The notes: generated by a model not told the origin, from the letters alone. 64,000 nt of DNA from Pyxidicoccus sp. MSG2 (GCF_026626705.1 NZ_JAPNKC010000001.1:10936001-11000000), one strand, 5' to 3'; positions 14,848-24,216 are shown, counted from the first letter of the stretch. Numbers and translations: made by a program.

Positions 14848-16869
14848 TCACCCGACGGCGCTCGCGACCCTGCCGCGCGAGGTCCCGGGCCACGGAGCCA
14901 GCTTCTCCTGCTCGTAGCGCTCGAGCAGGGCGCCGAGCGTCGCCGCCTTCTCCGCGACCTCTGCCTGGCGCTGGGGCGGCACCGTGGGCGCCAGCGCCGG
15001 GAAGGGGCCGTTGACGGCCAGCAGGTTGTGGGACTCCAGCGGGTCCGTCTGCAGGTCGTACAACTCCCACTGGTCGGCCTCCACGCCGTGAGGGTCGAAG
15101 TAGCGCGCCAGCTTCCAGGTGCCGCTTCGCACGCAGCGGATGTGGTTCGGCTGGCGCACCGGTCCCGGTGCCAACTCGGGCACCTGCCTGCCCGGGGGCA
15201 GCTTCCCGTCCGCTCCGGTGCGCAGCACCTCCACGACCTTGCAGAAGAAGGCGTAGTTCTCCAGGTCCTGGATGGAGTGCGGGTCCCCATCCGGCGGAAG
15301 CGGTTCGGTGATTTCGTCGTCCGTGGCGAAGAGCACACCCGCCCGCTCCGAGCCGTCCGGCTCGCGGACCACGCTGTCCTCGCCCTTCACCACCGGCGTC
15401 AGGTCGGTGCCCACGAACGGAGGCACCACCCGCTGCAGGCGCAGCTGCTCGCGGGCCATTTCCAGGTCCTTGCCCTGGACGCCCATGAGGCCCAGGAGCG
15501 TGGGCACCATGTCGACGTGGCTCGTCAGCGCCTCGACCTGCCGGGGTGCCAGGTCCGAGTTGAGGGAGGGGTGACGGAACACCACGGGCACGTGCAGCGC
15601 CTCCTGATAGGCCGCGTGCCACTTCTCCATCATCATGCCGTGGGCACCGCCGTACTCGCCGTGGTCCGACATGAAGACGACCAGGGTGTCCTCGTGCAGG
15701 CCCACCTCCTCGAGCGTCTCGAGCACGCGGGCGATGTGCCCATCCACCACCTGGTGCAGGTACGCGTAGTACTGCACGAAGGCGGCGACGGAGGCCTCCG
15801 GGTTCACCGTCAGCTGGAAGGGGATGTTGGAGGCGAGCGTGACGCCGAGCGCGACGGCCTCGGGATTCGCGGGCGTCTTGCCGGCCGCCACGAGTCCCCG
15901 CAGCGCGCCCATGCCCGTCTTCGCGGCGAGCCCGAGCCCGACCTTGTAGGAGTAGTCGAGCTGGCAGGACGGCTTGTCGGGCCCGAGGGGCATCGCGGCC
16001 GGGGGCGGTGGCCGGGCGCACGTCGCGTCCAGGCCGGCCGGGTTGAGCGGGTAGCGGAAGGTGCCGCCCGCGGGCGCGGTGGACAGCGTGTGCTTCGAGG
16101 GGATGGGCAGCGGACCCGCTGGCGGCGCGTCGGGGTCCAGGGTGCGCGGCAGGGCAGGGTAGGTGGCGATGTCGTGGGGATTGGCGAAGGACACCACCGC
16201 CATCCACGGGGCCTGCTGTGAGGGAGGCGAGGGCTGCAGGGGCGCCCTGTCGGTGGCAGCGGCCTGGACCCTGTCGACGCCGAGCGCCAGGGCCTTGCGC
16301 CTCAGGAAGGTGCAGGCCAGGTCGGCGCAACCGAAGTCCCGGTAGAAGGCCAGGTTGTTGGGGCTGGAGCCATGCGGCTCGGGGTAGCTGAGCTCCCAGT
16401 CCTCGAAGCCGTAGCGCATGAGTGAGCGCTCCGGCGGATTCGACACGTGCCACTTGCCGAAGTAGTGCGTGCGGTAGCCGGCGGCGCGGAACCAGTGGCC
16501 CAGCGTGGGGATGCCGTCGGGCCGCAGCCAGGGAAACGCGGCGGCGTCGCCGCTCTTGAACAGGCCATCCGTCTGCGTGACGCCCGTCCGCGTGCCGTAC
16601 TGCCCCGTCATGATGGCCGTACGGCTGGGAATACAGGCCGAGGAGGCGATGGTGTGGTTGCGCAGCACGACGCCGTGCCGCTGCAGCTTCACGAAGCCCG
16701 GGAACATCGACGCGTAGGGGTTGTCCTCACGCAGGGGCTGGAAGCCGAGCAGCTCCTTGAGGGGCTCCGCGAAGCCTCCCTCCGGACCGTAGGGGAAGCG
16801 GGGGAACCGCATCTGGTCGACCATGATGACCAGGAGGTTCTTGGGAGGTGTGGCGGGCTTGTGACGCAT
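14848..16869 (-). CDS. sulfatase (alkaline-phosphatase superfamily)
   Basis: 673 residues from the ATG at 16869 (MRHKPATPPKNLLVIMVDQM); longer starts add a Pro/Arg-rich tail without support. The metal-binding start VDQ (about 17) is followed by SACIPSRTAIMTGQYGTRTG, with the CxPSR sulfatase signature (Cys about 79 becomes formylglycine), GKWHV, and FMSDHGEYGGAHG supplying the metal ligands. No signal peptide is evident, so it may act in the cytoplasm or leave by another route. It needs a formylglycine-generating enzyme encoded elsewhere. The likely substrate is an aryl or carbohydrate sulfate ester; specificity cannot be read from sequence. Confidence 0.9.
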   Translation of the reverse strand: MRHKPATPPKNLLVIMVDQMRFPRFPYGPEGGFAEPLKELLGFQPLREDNPYASMFPGFVKLQRHGVVLRNHTIASSACIPSRTAIMTGQYGTRTGVTQTDGLFKSGDAAAFPWLRPDGIPTLGHWFRAAGYRTHYFGKWHVSNPPERSLMRYGFEDWELSYPEPHGSSPNNLAFYRDFGCADLACTFLRRKALALGVDRVQAAATDRAPLQPSPPSQQAPWMAVVSFANPHDIATYPALPRTLDPDAPPAGPLPIPSKHTLSTAPAGGTFRYPLNPAGLDATCARPPPPAAMPLGPDKPSCQLDYSYKVGLGLAAKTGMGALRGLVAAGKTPANPEAVALGVTLASNIPFQLTVNPEASVAAFVQYYAYLHQVVDGHIARVLETLEEVGLHEDTLVVFMSDHGEYGGAHGMMMEKWHAAYQEALHVPVVFRHPSLNSDLAPRQVEALTSHVDMVPTLLGLMGVQGKDLEMAREQLRLQRVVPPFVGTDLTPVVKGEDSVVREPDGSERAGVLFATDDEITEPLPPDGDPHSIQDLENYAFFCKVVEVLRTGADGKLPPGRQVPELAPGPVRQPNHIRCVRSGTWKLARYFDPHGVEADQWELYDLQTDPLESHNLLAVNGPFPALAPTVPPQRQAEVAEKAATLGALLERYEQEKLAPWPGTSRGRVASAVG

Positions 16870-17042
16870 GGGGACGGAGCCTCCAGGGCGGGGCACTACT
16901 CCAGCGGGAACGTGCGGCGTGAGGAGCATACGCCCGCGCCGCGCGCTTCCGCGAGGAGCCCCGTACCTCACCTGCATCTGCAATCCATGCCGCGATGTGT
17001 CTGGATTTGCCCCGGGAAGAGGAGCGGGGTGGGGTGCGGAGG

Positions 17043-17792
17043 TCAGTCCCGCCTGGACTGCACCGCGGCCGTGCCGCTCAGCCCCTGTCGCAGGAACGCG
17101 CGCCAGTCCTCGATGAGCTCCGGAGACACGTCATGTCCGAGGCCCGGGTAGGTGCGCAGGTCGATGGGCACGCCTCCCGCCTTCAGCGCCTCCACGCGCT
17201 CCACGGTCTTCCGCGCATCGATTATTGCGTCGGCTTCGCCCTGGAGCACCCGCACGCGGCTTGTCGCGGGCAGGGCCCGCGTGGGGTCTCCGAGCAGGCG
17301 CGAGCCCATGGGCACGGCGACGTCGACCAGCTCCGGGTAGCGGATGGCGAGGAACCACGCCAGGTCCCCTCCGTACGAGAACCCCGTCACGCCGACGTGA
17401 CGAAGCTCGGGATGGGCGCGCCGTACTTCTCGGATGAGGTCCGCGACGCGCGCGGCCATCTGCTCCACGTCCGCGAGCTTCGCGGCTTCGTCCTTCTGCT
17501 CGTGACCGGGGGCGAACCAGGTGAAGCCCTCCCTGCGCGGTAGCGGCCCCTGGGGGAGCAGCACGCGGACAGGAGCGCCCCAGTCCTTCACGTACTCGTT
17601 CCAGAAAGCGGGCGTGCTCCCGGAGTAGTGCAGGGCGACGAGCAGCGCTTCGGGCTGCTCGCCACCGAGGGTGTACGTCTCGTGGACGAGCTGCTGCGAC
17701 GTGTCCGCCGCCGTGGCCCCCGCCCGAGGGCCCGCGCACGCCAGCGACAGCGTCATCATCACGAAGGGAGCAGCGAGGCCAATGCGCTTCAG
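17043..17792 (-). CDS. alpha/beta hydrolase lipoprotein (phospholipase/carboxylesterase type) with apparent CTG start
   Basis: 249 residues. The only start that keeps the signal peptide (MKRIGLAAPFVMMTLSLAC, lipobox LACA) is a CTG at 17792, 7 bp after GGAGG; the first ATG (17759) would remove most of it. The enzyme has FSYGG in GVTGFSYGGDLAW as nucleophile elbow, Asp in GEADAIID and His in GLGHDVSPE, a full triad in the order of the Abhydrolase_2 family. It is probably an exported esterase. The gene is divergent from the FHA activator. Confidence 0.85.
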   Translation of the reverse strand: MKRIGLAAPFVMMTLSLACAGPRAGATAADTSQQLVHETYTLGGEQPEALLVALHYSGSTPAFWNEYVKDWGAPVRVLLPQGPLPRREGFTWFAPGHEQKDEAAKLADVEQMAARVADLIREVRRAHPELRHVGVTGFSYGGDLAWFLAIRYPELVDVAVPMGSRLLGDPTRALPATSRVRVLQGEADAIIDARKTVERVEALKAGGVPIDLRTYPGLGHDVSPELIEDWRAFLRQGLSGTAAVQSRRD

Positions 17793-17906
17793 GGTGGAAC
17801 CTCCAGACGGGAATGGGGCCCGGAGGATACGCGCAGGCGGGAGTCGGAGGCGCGGCCGTTGCCCGGCTTGGGCACGGAGGCCAGTCATGCTTTGACTCTT
17901 CGCCGC

Positions 17907-19643
17907 ATGCCATTTCTGCTGACCCTGCCGGATGGCCGCCACGTCGCGCTGGAGAAGCCCGTGGTGTCCGTGGGCTCGGACCCCGCCTGTGACGTCGTCG
18001 TCACGGAGTCCGGGCTGAAGCCCAGCCATGCCCTGCTCTTCCGCGACGAGCGCGGCTGGACGGTGTCCGCCGCCAGCAAGGGCTGTGACGTGCGTGTGCG
18101 CGGCAAGCGCGTGGACGTCTCTCCGCTGTCCCCGGGTGAGGCCTTCGTCCTGGGACGGGCCACGCTCACCCTGGTCCGCTCCGACGATGCGCAGGCGGTG
18201 CCTCGTGCCGCGTCCGCGCCAGCACCGGGTGGACAGCTCCTGGCCGTGCTGACGGGCTTCGCCTCGCGGCTCCTCGTGCAGCGTCCCGCCGCGGAGCTGC
18301 TGGAGGTGACGATGCGCGGGCTCGCGGAGGTGACGGGCGCCGACGTGGGCTTCCTCGTGTCGGTGGAAGGGGAGCAGCGCCAGGTGCTGTGTGCCACCGG
18401 CCCGGTGCCCGAGGCCGCGGTGGTGGACAGCCTGGTGAATCAGGTGGTGGCCTCGGGCACGCCCGTGCTCGTGCAGGATGTGGCCTCGGACGCGGCGCTC
18501 GCCGGTGCGCCCAGCGTCGTGGCCCTGCGTCTCACCTCCGCGCTGGTGCTCCCCCTGCGCGTGGGCTCCGCGCCCCTGCGCGCCGTCTACCTGGGCCGGC
18601 GCCTGGGGAACGCTCCGTTCTCCGCCGTGCACCTGGAAGAGGCGATGGCCCTCTCCTCGCTGGCCGCGCTGCTGCTGGCCACCTCGCACGAGCTGACCGA
18701 GCTGCGCACGCGCGTGGACAACCTCACGCAGCGCATCTCCGCGGCCACCTTCGAGGGGCTCATCGGTGAGTCCCCCTCCATGCGCGAGCTCTACCGGAAT
18801 GTGGAGCGCCTGGGGCCCACGTCCCTCCATGTGCTCATCCAGGGCGAGACGGGCACGGGCAAGGAGGAGGTGGCCAGGGCTCTCCACCGGCGGAGCGGGC
18901 GGCGCGGGCGGCTGGTCGCCATCAACTGCGCGGCGCTGCCCGAGTCCCTCATCGAGCGCGAGCTGTTCGGCCATGCGCGCGGCGCCTTCTCGGGCGCGGG
19001 GACGGACCGGGCAGGGCTGGTGGAGGCGGCGGACGGCGGCACGCTCTTCCTCGACGAAATCGGCGACATGCCCTTCGTCCTCCAGTCCCGGCTGCTGCGC
19101 GTCGTCCAGGAGCGCGAGGTGACGCGCCTGGGCGAGAGTCGCCCGCGCAAGGTCGACATGCGCGTCATCTCCGCCACGCACCAGCCCCTCAAGGCGCGCG
19201 TCGCGCAGGGCACCTTCCGCGAGGACCTGCTCTACCGGCTGGACGAGGTGCGCGTCGAGGTGCCACCGCTGCGCGAGCGCGGCGACGACGTGCTCCTCAT
19301 CGCCCACCACGCGCTCAAGCAGGAGGGGCGGCGCGCGATGGGCTTCACGCAGAAGGCCACCGAGGCCCTGCGCGGCCATCCCTTCCCGGGCAACGTGCGC
19401 GAGTTGGTGTCGCGGGTGCGGCGCGCGGCCATCCTCGCTTCGGGAGAGCTCATCGGCGTCGAGGACCTGGAACTCGAAGCGGACCCGACGCCCCTGCTGC
19501 CGCTGGACGAGGCCCGCGAGGCCTTCGTGCAGCGCTACGTGCGCGAGGCCATCGCTCGCAACGGGGGCAGCAAGAAGGAGGCGGCGAAGGCGCTCGGCAT
19601 CGGTCTGCGTTCGGTGTTCCGCCACCTGGGCGAGGAGGAGTGA
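17907..19643 (+). CDS. FHA-GAF sigma54-dependent enhancer-binding activator
   Basis: 578 residues. The ATG at 17907 begins the FHA domain (1-100: SVGSDPACDVVV, LKPSHALLF), which reads phosphothreonine signals. A GAF domain follows (about 110-265). The AAA+ domain has Walker A GETGTGKEE (about 311), the sigma54-contact loop as GAFSGA (about 358, a Ser for the usual Thr), Walker B LFLDEIGD (about 380) and the sensor RMRVISATH-like strand. The C-terminus is a Fis-type HTH (GGSKKEAAKALGIGLRSVFR). It probably couples Ser/Thr kinase signalling to sigma54 promoters, a very common myxobacterial arrangement. The PEGA kinase two genes downstream is a possible partner (inference). Confidence 0.93.
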   Translation: MPFLLTLPDGRHVALEKPVVSVGSDPACDVVVTESGLKPSHALLFRDERGWTVSAASKGCDVRVRGKRVDVSPLSPGEAFVLGRATLTLVRSDDAQAVPRAASAPAPGGQLLAVLTGFASRLLVQRPAAELLEVTMRGLAEVTGADVGFLVSVEGEQRQVLCATGPVPEAAVVDSLVNQVVASGTPVLVQDVASDAALAGAPSVVALRLTSALVLPLRVGSAPLRAVYLGRRLGNAPFSAVHLEEAMALSSLAALLLATSHELTELRTRVDNLTQRISAATFEGLIGESPSMRELYRNVERLGPTSLHVLIQGETGTGKEEVARALHRRSGRRGRLVAINCAALPESLIERELFGHARGAFSGAGTDRAGLVEAADGGTLFLDEIGDMPFVLQSRLLRVVQEREVTRLGESRPRKVDMRVISATHQPLKARVAQGTFREDLLYRLDEVRVEVPPLRERGDDVLLIAHHALKQEGRRAMGFTQKATEALRGHPFPGNVRELVSRVRRAAILASGELIGVEDLELEADPTPLLPLDEAREAFVQRYVREAIARNGGSKKEAAKALGIGLRSVFRHLGEEE

Positions 19644-19688
19644 CGGACTGGCCTCGTGCCCACCACCCGAAGTACTCCTGGCCCCCGC

Positions 19689-20240
19689 ATGCGTCCTTCC
19701 GCCCCGTGGTTCCTCGTGCCGCTCGCGCTGCTGACGGTGCTCGGCTGCCCGCTCGACATCCAGGTTCGGCCCGAGGAGGGGATTGACGCAGGCTGCCAGG
19801 GAGAGGACTGCGAGACGCTGTGCGTCGCGGACTCGGAGTGTCCGGAGTCACACCGTTGCGACGACTTCGAGGAGCGCTGTGTGCCGGGGCCACGCCTCAC
19901 GGAGGAGTGCTCGGGCTTCAGCTCGTGCCAGGGGTTCGCCAGCTGCGAGGACGGCCGGTGCGAGCTGCGCTGCGTCTCTCATCGCTGCCCCCGGGGTTAC
20001 CAATGTGGGCCGGACAAGGTCTGTGTCGAGACGTGCAGCGGGGGGCCGCCGGAGACCCTGGGCGATTTCTGTGACTCCTCCCTGGACTGCACCCGCTGCG
20101 GCTTCTGTGTGGATGCCGGGGGCTCAAAGCGATGCCACCAGCCGTGCGGCTCCGACGGAGACTGTCCCGGAGGCGCGGTTGGCTCCTGCCTGCCCGTGCC
20201 GGGGGGCAGCCTGCATGTCTGCCGCCTGCCCTCGCCCTGA
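19689..20240 (+). CDS. Cys-rich lipoprotein
   Basis: 183 residues from the ATG at 19689. Lipobox LLTVLGC. The mature protein has more than 20 Cys in short EGF/Dickkopf-like spacings (CVADSECPESHRCDD, CVSHRCPRGYQCGPDKVC, CGSDGDCPGG), a pattern widespread in myxobacterial surface proteins. No catalytic motif. It sits between the sigma54 activator and the PEGA kinase on the same strand (46 bp and 49 bp gaps), so it may be co-transcribed with them. An upstream GTG at 19656 is possible but lengthens the n-region. Confidence 0.75.
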   Translation: MRPSAPWFLVPLALLTVLGCPLDIQVRPEEGIDAGCQGEDCETLCVADSECPESHRCDDFEERCVPGPRLTEECSGFSSCQGFASCEDGRCELRCVSHRCPRGYQCGPDKVCVETCSGGPPETLGDFCDSSLDCTRCGFCVDAGGSKRCHQPCGSDGDCPGGAVGSCLPVPGGSLHVCRLPSP

Positions 20241-20288
20241 GCGGAGTTGATTGCCCACCCCGGACGGCCTCTTTAGGATGCGCCCGCG

Positions 20289-22229
20289 ATGAGCGACGAA
20301 GTGCTGGCGGGCCGCTACCAGTTGGAACAGGAACTGGGGCGAGGAGGAATGGCCACGGTCTTCCTGGCCATGGACCTCCGCCTGTCGCGTCGGGTGGCGG
20401 TGAAGGTGATGCACCCGGGCGAGGACGGCCGCCGCAGCGAGCGCTTCCGCCGCGAAGCCGAGCTGGCCGCTTCGCTCAAGCACCCCAACGTGCTGGAGGT
20501 CCATGACTTCGGCGAGGACGCGGTGCGTGGCCCGTTCCTCGTGTGTGAGTGGGTCCAGGGCGAGAGCCTGCGCGAGCTGGCGCGGCGGCTCGCGCCCGTG
20601 CCCCCCGAGGTGGCGGCCGTGCTGGGCTGGGAGCTCGCCCGGGCGTTGGAGGCCGCGCACTCGCGCGGCGTGGTGCACCGCGACGTGAAGCCGGAGAACG
20701 TGCTGGTGTCGAAGGGCGGCCCGCTGAAGCTCGCGGACTTCGGCATCGCCGCGCTGGCCGACCAGGAGCGGCTGACGAGCACCGGCGCCGTCACCGGCTC
20801 GCTGGCGTACATGGCGCCCGAGCGCATCGACACCGGCGCCTGGTCGCCCGCGTCGGACGTCTACGCGGTCGGCGTCATCCTCTTCGAGCTGTGTACCGGC
20901 ACGACGCCGCACGCGGGGCAGGGGAGCGCGCACCTCGCCGTCTCGGTGATGACCCGGGATGCGCCGCCGCTGTGCGAGGTCGCCCCGGGGACACCCGAGC
21001 CCTTCGGTGCGCTGGTGGACCGGTGCCTTGCCCGGGACCCGCGCGCGCGTCCGGTGGATGGCGTGGAGCTGGCCGCGTGCCTGGAGGCGGCGGTGCAGCA
21101 GCTCGTGGGACCTCCCTCCGAGGCCTCGCGGCGCTTCTTCCTGGGGCCGGAGGCGTATGCCGCCGGTTGGCGGGAAGCCCGGTTCCAGCGGCTGTTGACC
21201 GAAGGGCGCGCGCTGCTGTCGACAGGGGAAGGTGCGAGGGCCGCGCGGCTGCTCAACGAGGCCCTGACGCTCAAGCCCGGTTCCTCCGAGGTGCTGGCAC
21301 TCCTGCGCGCCCGCCCGAAGTCGGGACGCGCGAAGTCGGGACGCGCGAAGGTGCTCGGCGGGAGCGCCCTGCTGGTGGGCCTGCTGGGGGCTCTCGTGCT
21401 CTGGGGATGGCACTCGCGGGGGGACGCCACGTCCGGGATGACGTCGGAAGCCCCCGTCGTGCGTCCGCCGGCGGAGGCCGCGGCGCTCCCGGATGAGCAG
21501 AACTCACCGGAAGCGATGCTCCAGGACCCACGCACCGATGCGTTGGAGCCCGCCCCGCCCGAGCCACCGACCTTTCCGCCGATTGCCGCGCGCGCCAGTC
21601 GAACGGAGGCCGTGAGCGGAGGGGTTCCCCGACGCGGGGGCACCTCCGTGCCAGCGGGCACGAAACGCGGGCCTCCTCGCTCCGACCGGAGCCTGCCAGC
21701 CGCCCCGGGCTCCGAAGCCGTGGCGTCCGAGCCTCCGGCTTCGGATGCCCAGGGCCCCGCGACGCAAACCTCTCCTCCCACCGGGACACCGCCGCCCCAG
21801 GCACAGGGGTACGCCACGCTGAGCGTGGTGACACGCCCGTGGGCCGAGGTGTTCGTGGACGGGCAGAGTCGCGGCTACACGCCGCGCGTGCGCGAGGTGC
21901 GCCTGACTCCCGGCACGCACCGGCTGCGCTTCGACAACCCGCTGTGTGACGTGCTGGAGGAGGACCTCCACGTCGCCGCGGGAGAGACGGTGAAGCGAGA
22001 GCTCGTCCTCCAGGTGCGCAAGGCCGAGGTGGTCATCTTCGCTCCCGAGGGCGCACGCGTCTTCGTCGACGGGACGCAGGTGGGCGTGGCCCCGCTGCGA
22101 GAGCCCGTGAAGCTCACGCATGGGAGCCATGTCTTCTCGGCCCGGGGGGCCGCGGGGGAGATCATCCGGAAGGACTTCGACGTGGTGGCCGGTGAGCGGA
22201 CGGAGGTGGACCTGGGTGGGGGACCTTGA
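20289..22229 (+). CDS. membrane Ser/Thr protein kinase with extracytoplasmic PEGA domains
   Basis: 646 residues. The kinase domain (about 8-270) has the glycine loop GRGGMATVF, VAVKV lysine, HRDVKPEN (about 130), DFG (about 151), the activation-loop end YMAPE, and the invariant Asp in SDVYAVG. A basic repeat RAKSGRAK precedes one membrane helix (about 354-375, ALLVGLLGALVLWGW). A Pro/Ala-rich linker follows, and two PEGA domains (about 508-577 and 578-643; YATLSVVTRPWAEVFVDGQ, APEGARVFVDGTQVGVAPL). PEGA modules bind cell-envelope ligands, so this is a receptor kinase. It is coupled to the next gene by a 4-bp overlap. Confidence 0.95.
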   Translation: MSDEVLAGRYQLEQELGRGGMATVFLAMDLRLSRRVAVKVMHPGEDGRRSERFRREAELAASLKHPNVLEVHDFGEDAVRGPFLVCEWVQGESLRELARRLAPVPPEVAAVLGWELARALEAAHSRGVVHRDVKPENVLVSKGGPLKLADFGIAALADQERLTSTGAVTGSLAYMAPERIDTGAWSPASDVYAVGVILFELCTGTTPHAGQGSAHLAVSVMTRDAPPLCEVAPGTPEPFGALVDRCLARDPRARPVDGVELAACLEAAVQQLVGPPSEASRRFFLGPEAYAAGWREARFQRLLTEGRALLSTGEGARAARLLNEALTLKPGSSEVLALLRARPKSGRAKSGRAKVLGGSALLVGLLGALVLWGWHSRGDATSGMTSEAPVVRPPAEAAALPDEQNSPEAMLQDPRTDALEPAPPEPPTFPPIAARASRTEAVSGGVPRRGGTSVPAGTKRGPPRSDRSLPAAPGSEAVASEPPASDAQGPATQTSPPTGTPPPQAQGYATLSVVTRPWAEVFVDGQSRGYTPRVREVRLTPGTHRLRFDNPLCDVLEEDLHVAAGETVKRELVLQVRKAEVVIFAPEGARVFVDGTQVGVAPLREPVKLTHGSHVFSARGAAGEIIRKDFDVVAGERTEVDLGGGP

Positions 22230-22966
22230 CGGGACTCCTCCTGACCCTGGTGCTGGCGGCCTCGCCCTCACTGGAGCCCGCTCGCGAGGCGTACCAGTCC
22301 GGCGAGCTGCCTCGCGCGCGGAGCCTGCTCGAAGCGCTGCTCCAGCCCCTCCAGTTGACGGACCCCACCGAAGAGGCCGAGGCCCATCTGCTGCTGGCCG
22401 CCACGTACCACGCGCAGGAGGACACGGAGCGCGCGGAGGCCGAGGTGGTGCGGGCACTCGCCGCGAACCCGGACGTGAAGCTGGACCCGCTGGTGTACCC
22501 GCCGGACTTCGTCGCCTACGTCGAGCGCGTGCACGTCCTCCATCAGCAGCGCATCTCCGAGCTCTCCGCCGGGCGCCGCACTCCTGCCGTGGCCCCCTGG
22601 CATTCCACCACCCCACAACCCTCCCCGGCCCAGGTCGCACGCATCGCGGACCGGCCCGTGTCGCGAGGCTGGTACCTGGTGCCCTTCGGCGTCGGCCACT
22701 TCAAGCACGGCCAGCGCACGAAGGGCACCTTCCTGGCGGTGACGCAGGGGGTGGCCTTCACGGTCTCCGCCGCCTCGCTGGGCGCGGCGCTGGCGCTGCG
22801 CGGCCCCGACGGGCTGTACAGCGCCGGGGACGCGAGCGCGGCCCGAGGCTTGAACGTCACCTACCTCGTGGGGGCGTATGCCTTCGCGGCGCTCTACGCA
22901 TACGGCGTCCTGGACGGGTGGCTCCTGGACCCCGAGCCACCCGCCTCACGCGGCCCTCAGGGCTGA
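22226..22966 (+). CDS. TPR-like protein with C-terminal membrane region, partner of the PEGA kinase
   Basis: 246 residues from a TTG at 22226 whose last bases share the kinase stop codon (TTGA overlap). The N-terminus MTGLLLTLVLAASPS is a signal peptide. Residues 18-80 form TPR-like helices (REAYQSGELPRARSLLEALL, AEAHLLLAATYHAQEDTERA) followed by KLDPLVYPPDFVAYVERV. The C-terminus has FGVGHFKHGQRTKGTFLAV and two hydrophobic segments, resembling DUF5683-type proteins. Translational coupling suggests it works with the kinase's outer domains. It overlaps the convergent lectin gene by 10 bp. Confidence 0.7.
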   Translation: MTGLLLTLVLAASPSLEPAREAYQSGELPRARSLLEALLQPLQLTDPTEEAEAHLLLAATYHAQEDTERAEAEVVRALAANPDVKLDPLVYPPDFVAYVERVHVLHQQRISELSAGRRTPAVAPWHSTTPQPSPAQVARIADRPVSRGWYLVPFGVGHFKHGQRTKGTFLAVTQGVAFTVSAASLGAALALRGPDGLYSAGDASAARGLNVTYLVGAYAFAALYAYGVLDGWLLDPEPPASRGPQG

Positions 22967-24216
22967 GTCGGCGGCGCGGGGATGACGGTGAAGACCATCT
23001 GCCCGCCGCACGAGGTGTTCTCGAAGCAGCCGGCCCGCATCACGTAGTGCCCGGTGCCACAGGCTGGCACCCGGTAGCGGAGCTTCGAGCCCGCGCCCTT
23101 GCAGTCGTCGTCATTGGCGGCCACCTCCAGCCCATCCGGTCCCAGCAGGCGCAGGTAGGTGTCATTCGTCGCGACCGCTGTCGGCAGCCCGCAGGTGCCC
23201 ATCTCCAGAATCTGCCCGGCCTGGAGATAGATGCCCGTGTCCTTCGTGGCCTGATTCGCGGAGTCCGTGCCCGTCGCGGTGTAGACGACGTACTTGTGCG
23301 TGGGGGGCAGGCTGGGGCGCTCGCAGATGTACGGGAAGTACTCGTTGCAGGGGATGTCGTTCCAGCCGCCTCCTGGAATGGAGCCGGCGGGCGGCACGTT
23401 GTTGAGGGCGCAGTGCTCGATGCCGCCGGAGTTGTTGGGCTCGTACTGGCGCCAGTGGAGGTAGCCGCTCGGCGTGCCGTCCGCCCACGTCCAGGTGCCC
23501 GGCTGCGAGAGGTCGCTGTAGCCGATGAACGACGCGCGCCCGGAGGGCACCTGCTGCTTCAGCCAGGTGTCTTCCGCGCCGTCATCGATGGTCACCAGGT
23601 CGAAGCCCCGGCTCGTGCAGTCGTTCCGCGCCTGGGTCCAGGGCTTGCGCGTCCCATGGAACGAGTAGTCGTGCCCGTTGAACTGCGCGTAGACCGGCTG
23701 GAGGCTCTCGCACACGAAGGTCCGGGAGACGGAGCAGGGCGCGTCGTGCCACCCGCCAAACGTGTTGATGAAGAGCCCGCAGTCCTCCGTGGCCTGGCCG
23801 TTGTTCGGTTCACCCGGGTTCCAGTGGACGTAGGCGGACGGGTCTTCCGACCAGACCCAGGTGCCCTCGCTGTCGCGGTCGTTGATGCCGAGCCACCACT
23901 CCGTGGACGGGGTGGCCATCTGCGCCTTCAGCCACAGCTCCTCCGCCGCGTCGTTGAGGGTCACCATGCCGTAGCCCATGTCGGCGCAGGCCTTCTGGGC
24001 GTCGGTCCACGTCGCGGTCGACGTGGAGATGAAATACGTGTGGCCGCCGTAGTAGCTCAGCCCCTGCCGTGCCGTGCCCGAGGACTCCGGGCTGCCCGCC
24101 ATCGGCTCGGCGGCACCCAGGCCCTCGGTGCCACAGCCACACAGGGTGGCCACGCTCAACACCAGGGCGAAGCCGGACTTCGCCCATGACTTCCCAACCA
24201 CGCGCTTGCCGCTCAT
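22957..24216 (-). CDS. lipoprotein with two C-type lectin domains
   Basis: 419 residues from the ATG at 24216 with AGGAG 8 bp upstream. Lipobox SVATLCGC. Two C-type lectin-like domains (about 55-175 and 178-310) each have the WIGL-type strand (WWLGINDRDSEGTWVWS; FIGYSDLSQPGTWTW), a calcium EPN motif (PGEPNNG; YEPNNSG) and the WHD/WND calcium motif with paired Cys. EPN, not QPD, predicts mannose-type ligands. The C-terminal 100 residues form a PPC-like beta-sandwich (DTYLRLLGPDGLEVAANDDD). It is probably a surface adhesin for prey or kin glycans. The 207 bp before the next gene hold only its leader. Confidence 0.88.
   Translation of the reverse strand: MSGKRVVGKSWAKSGFALVLSVATLCGCGTEGLGAAEPMAGSPESSGTARQGLSYYGGHTYFISTSTATWTDAQKACADMGYGMVTLNDAAEELWLKAQMATPSTEWWLGINDRDSEGTWVWSEDPSAYVHWNPGEPNNGQATEDCGLFINTFGGWHDAPCSVSRTFVCESLQPVYAQFNGHDYSFHGTRKPWTQARNDCTSRGFDLVTIDDGAEDTWLKQQVPSGRASFIGYSDLSQPGTWTWADGTPSGYLHWRQYEPNNSGGIEHCALNNVPPAGSIPGGGWNDIPCNEYFPYICERPSLPPTHKYVVYTATGTDSANQATKDTGIYLQAGQILEMGTCGLPTAVATNDTYLRLLGPDGLEVAANDDDCKGAGSKLRYRVPACGTGHYVMRAGCFENTSCGGQMVFTVIPAPPTQP

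Noticed and set aside
17793..19625. Upstream extension of the hydrolase gene across the sigma54 activator
   Set aside because: It is antisense to FHA, GAF and AAA+ motifs. The hydrolase itself starts at the CTG at 17792.
21317..21350. Short direct repeat GTCGGGACGCGCGAA in the PEGA kinase gene
   Set aside because: A small in-frame duplication in the basic stretch before the membrane helix; no sign of a mobile or regulatory element.
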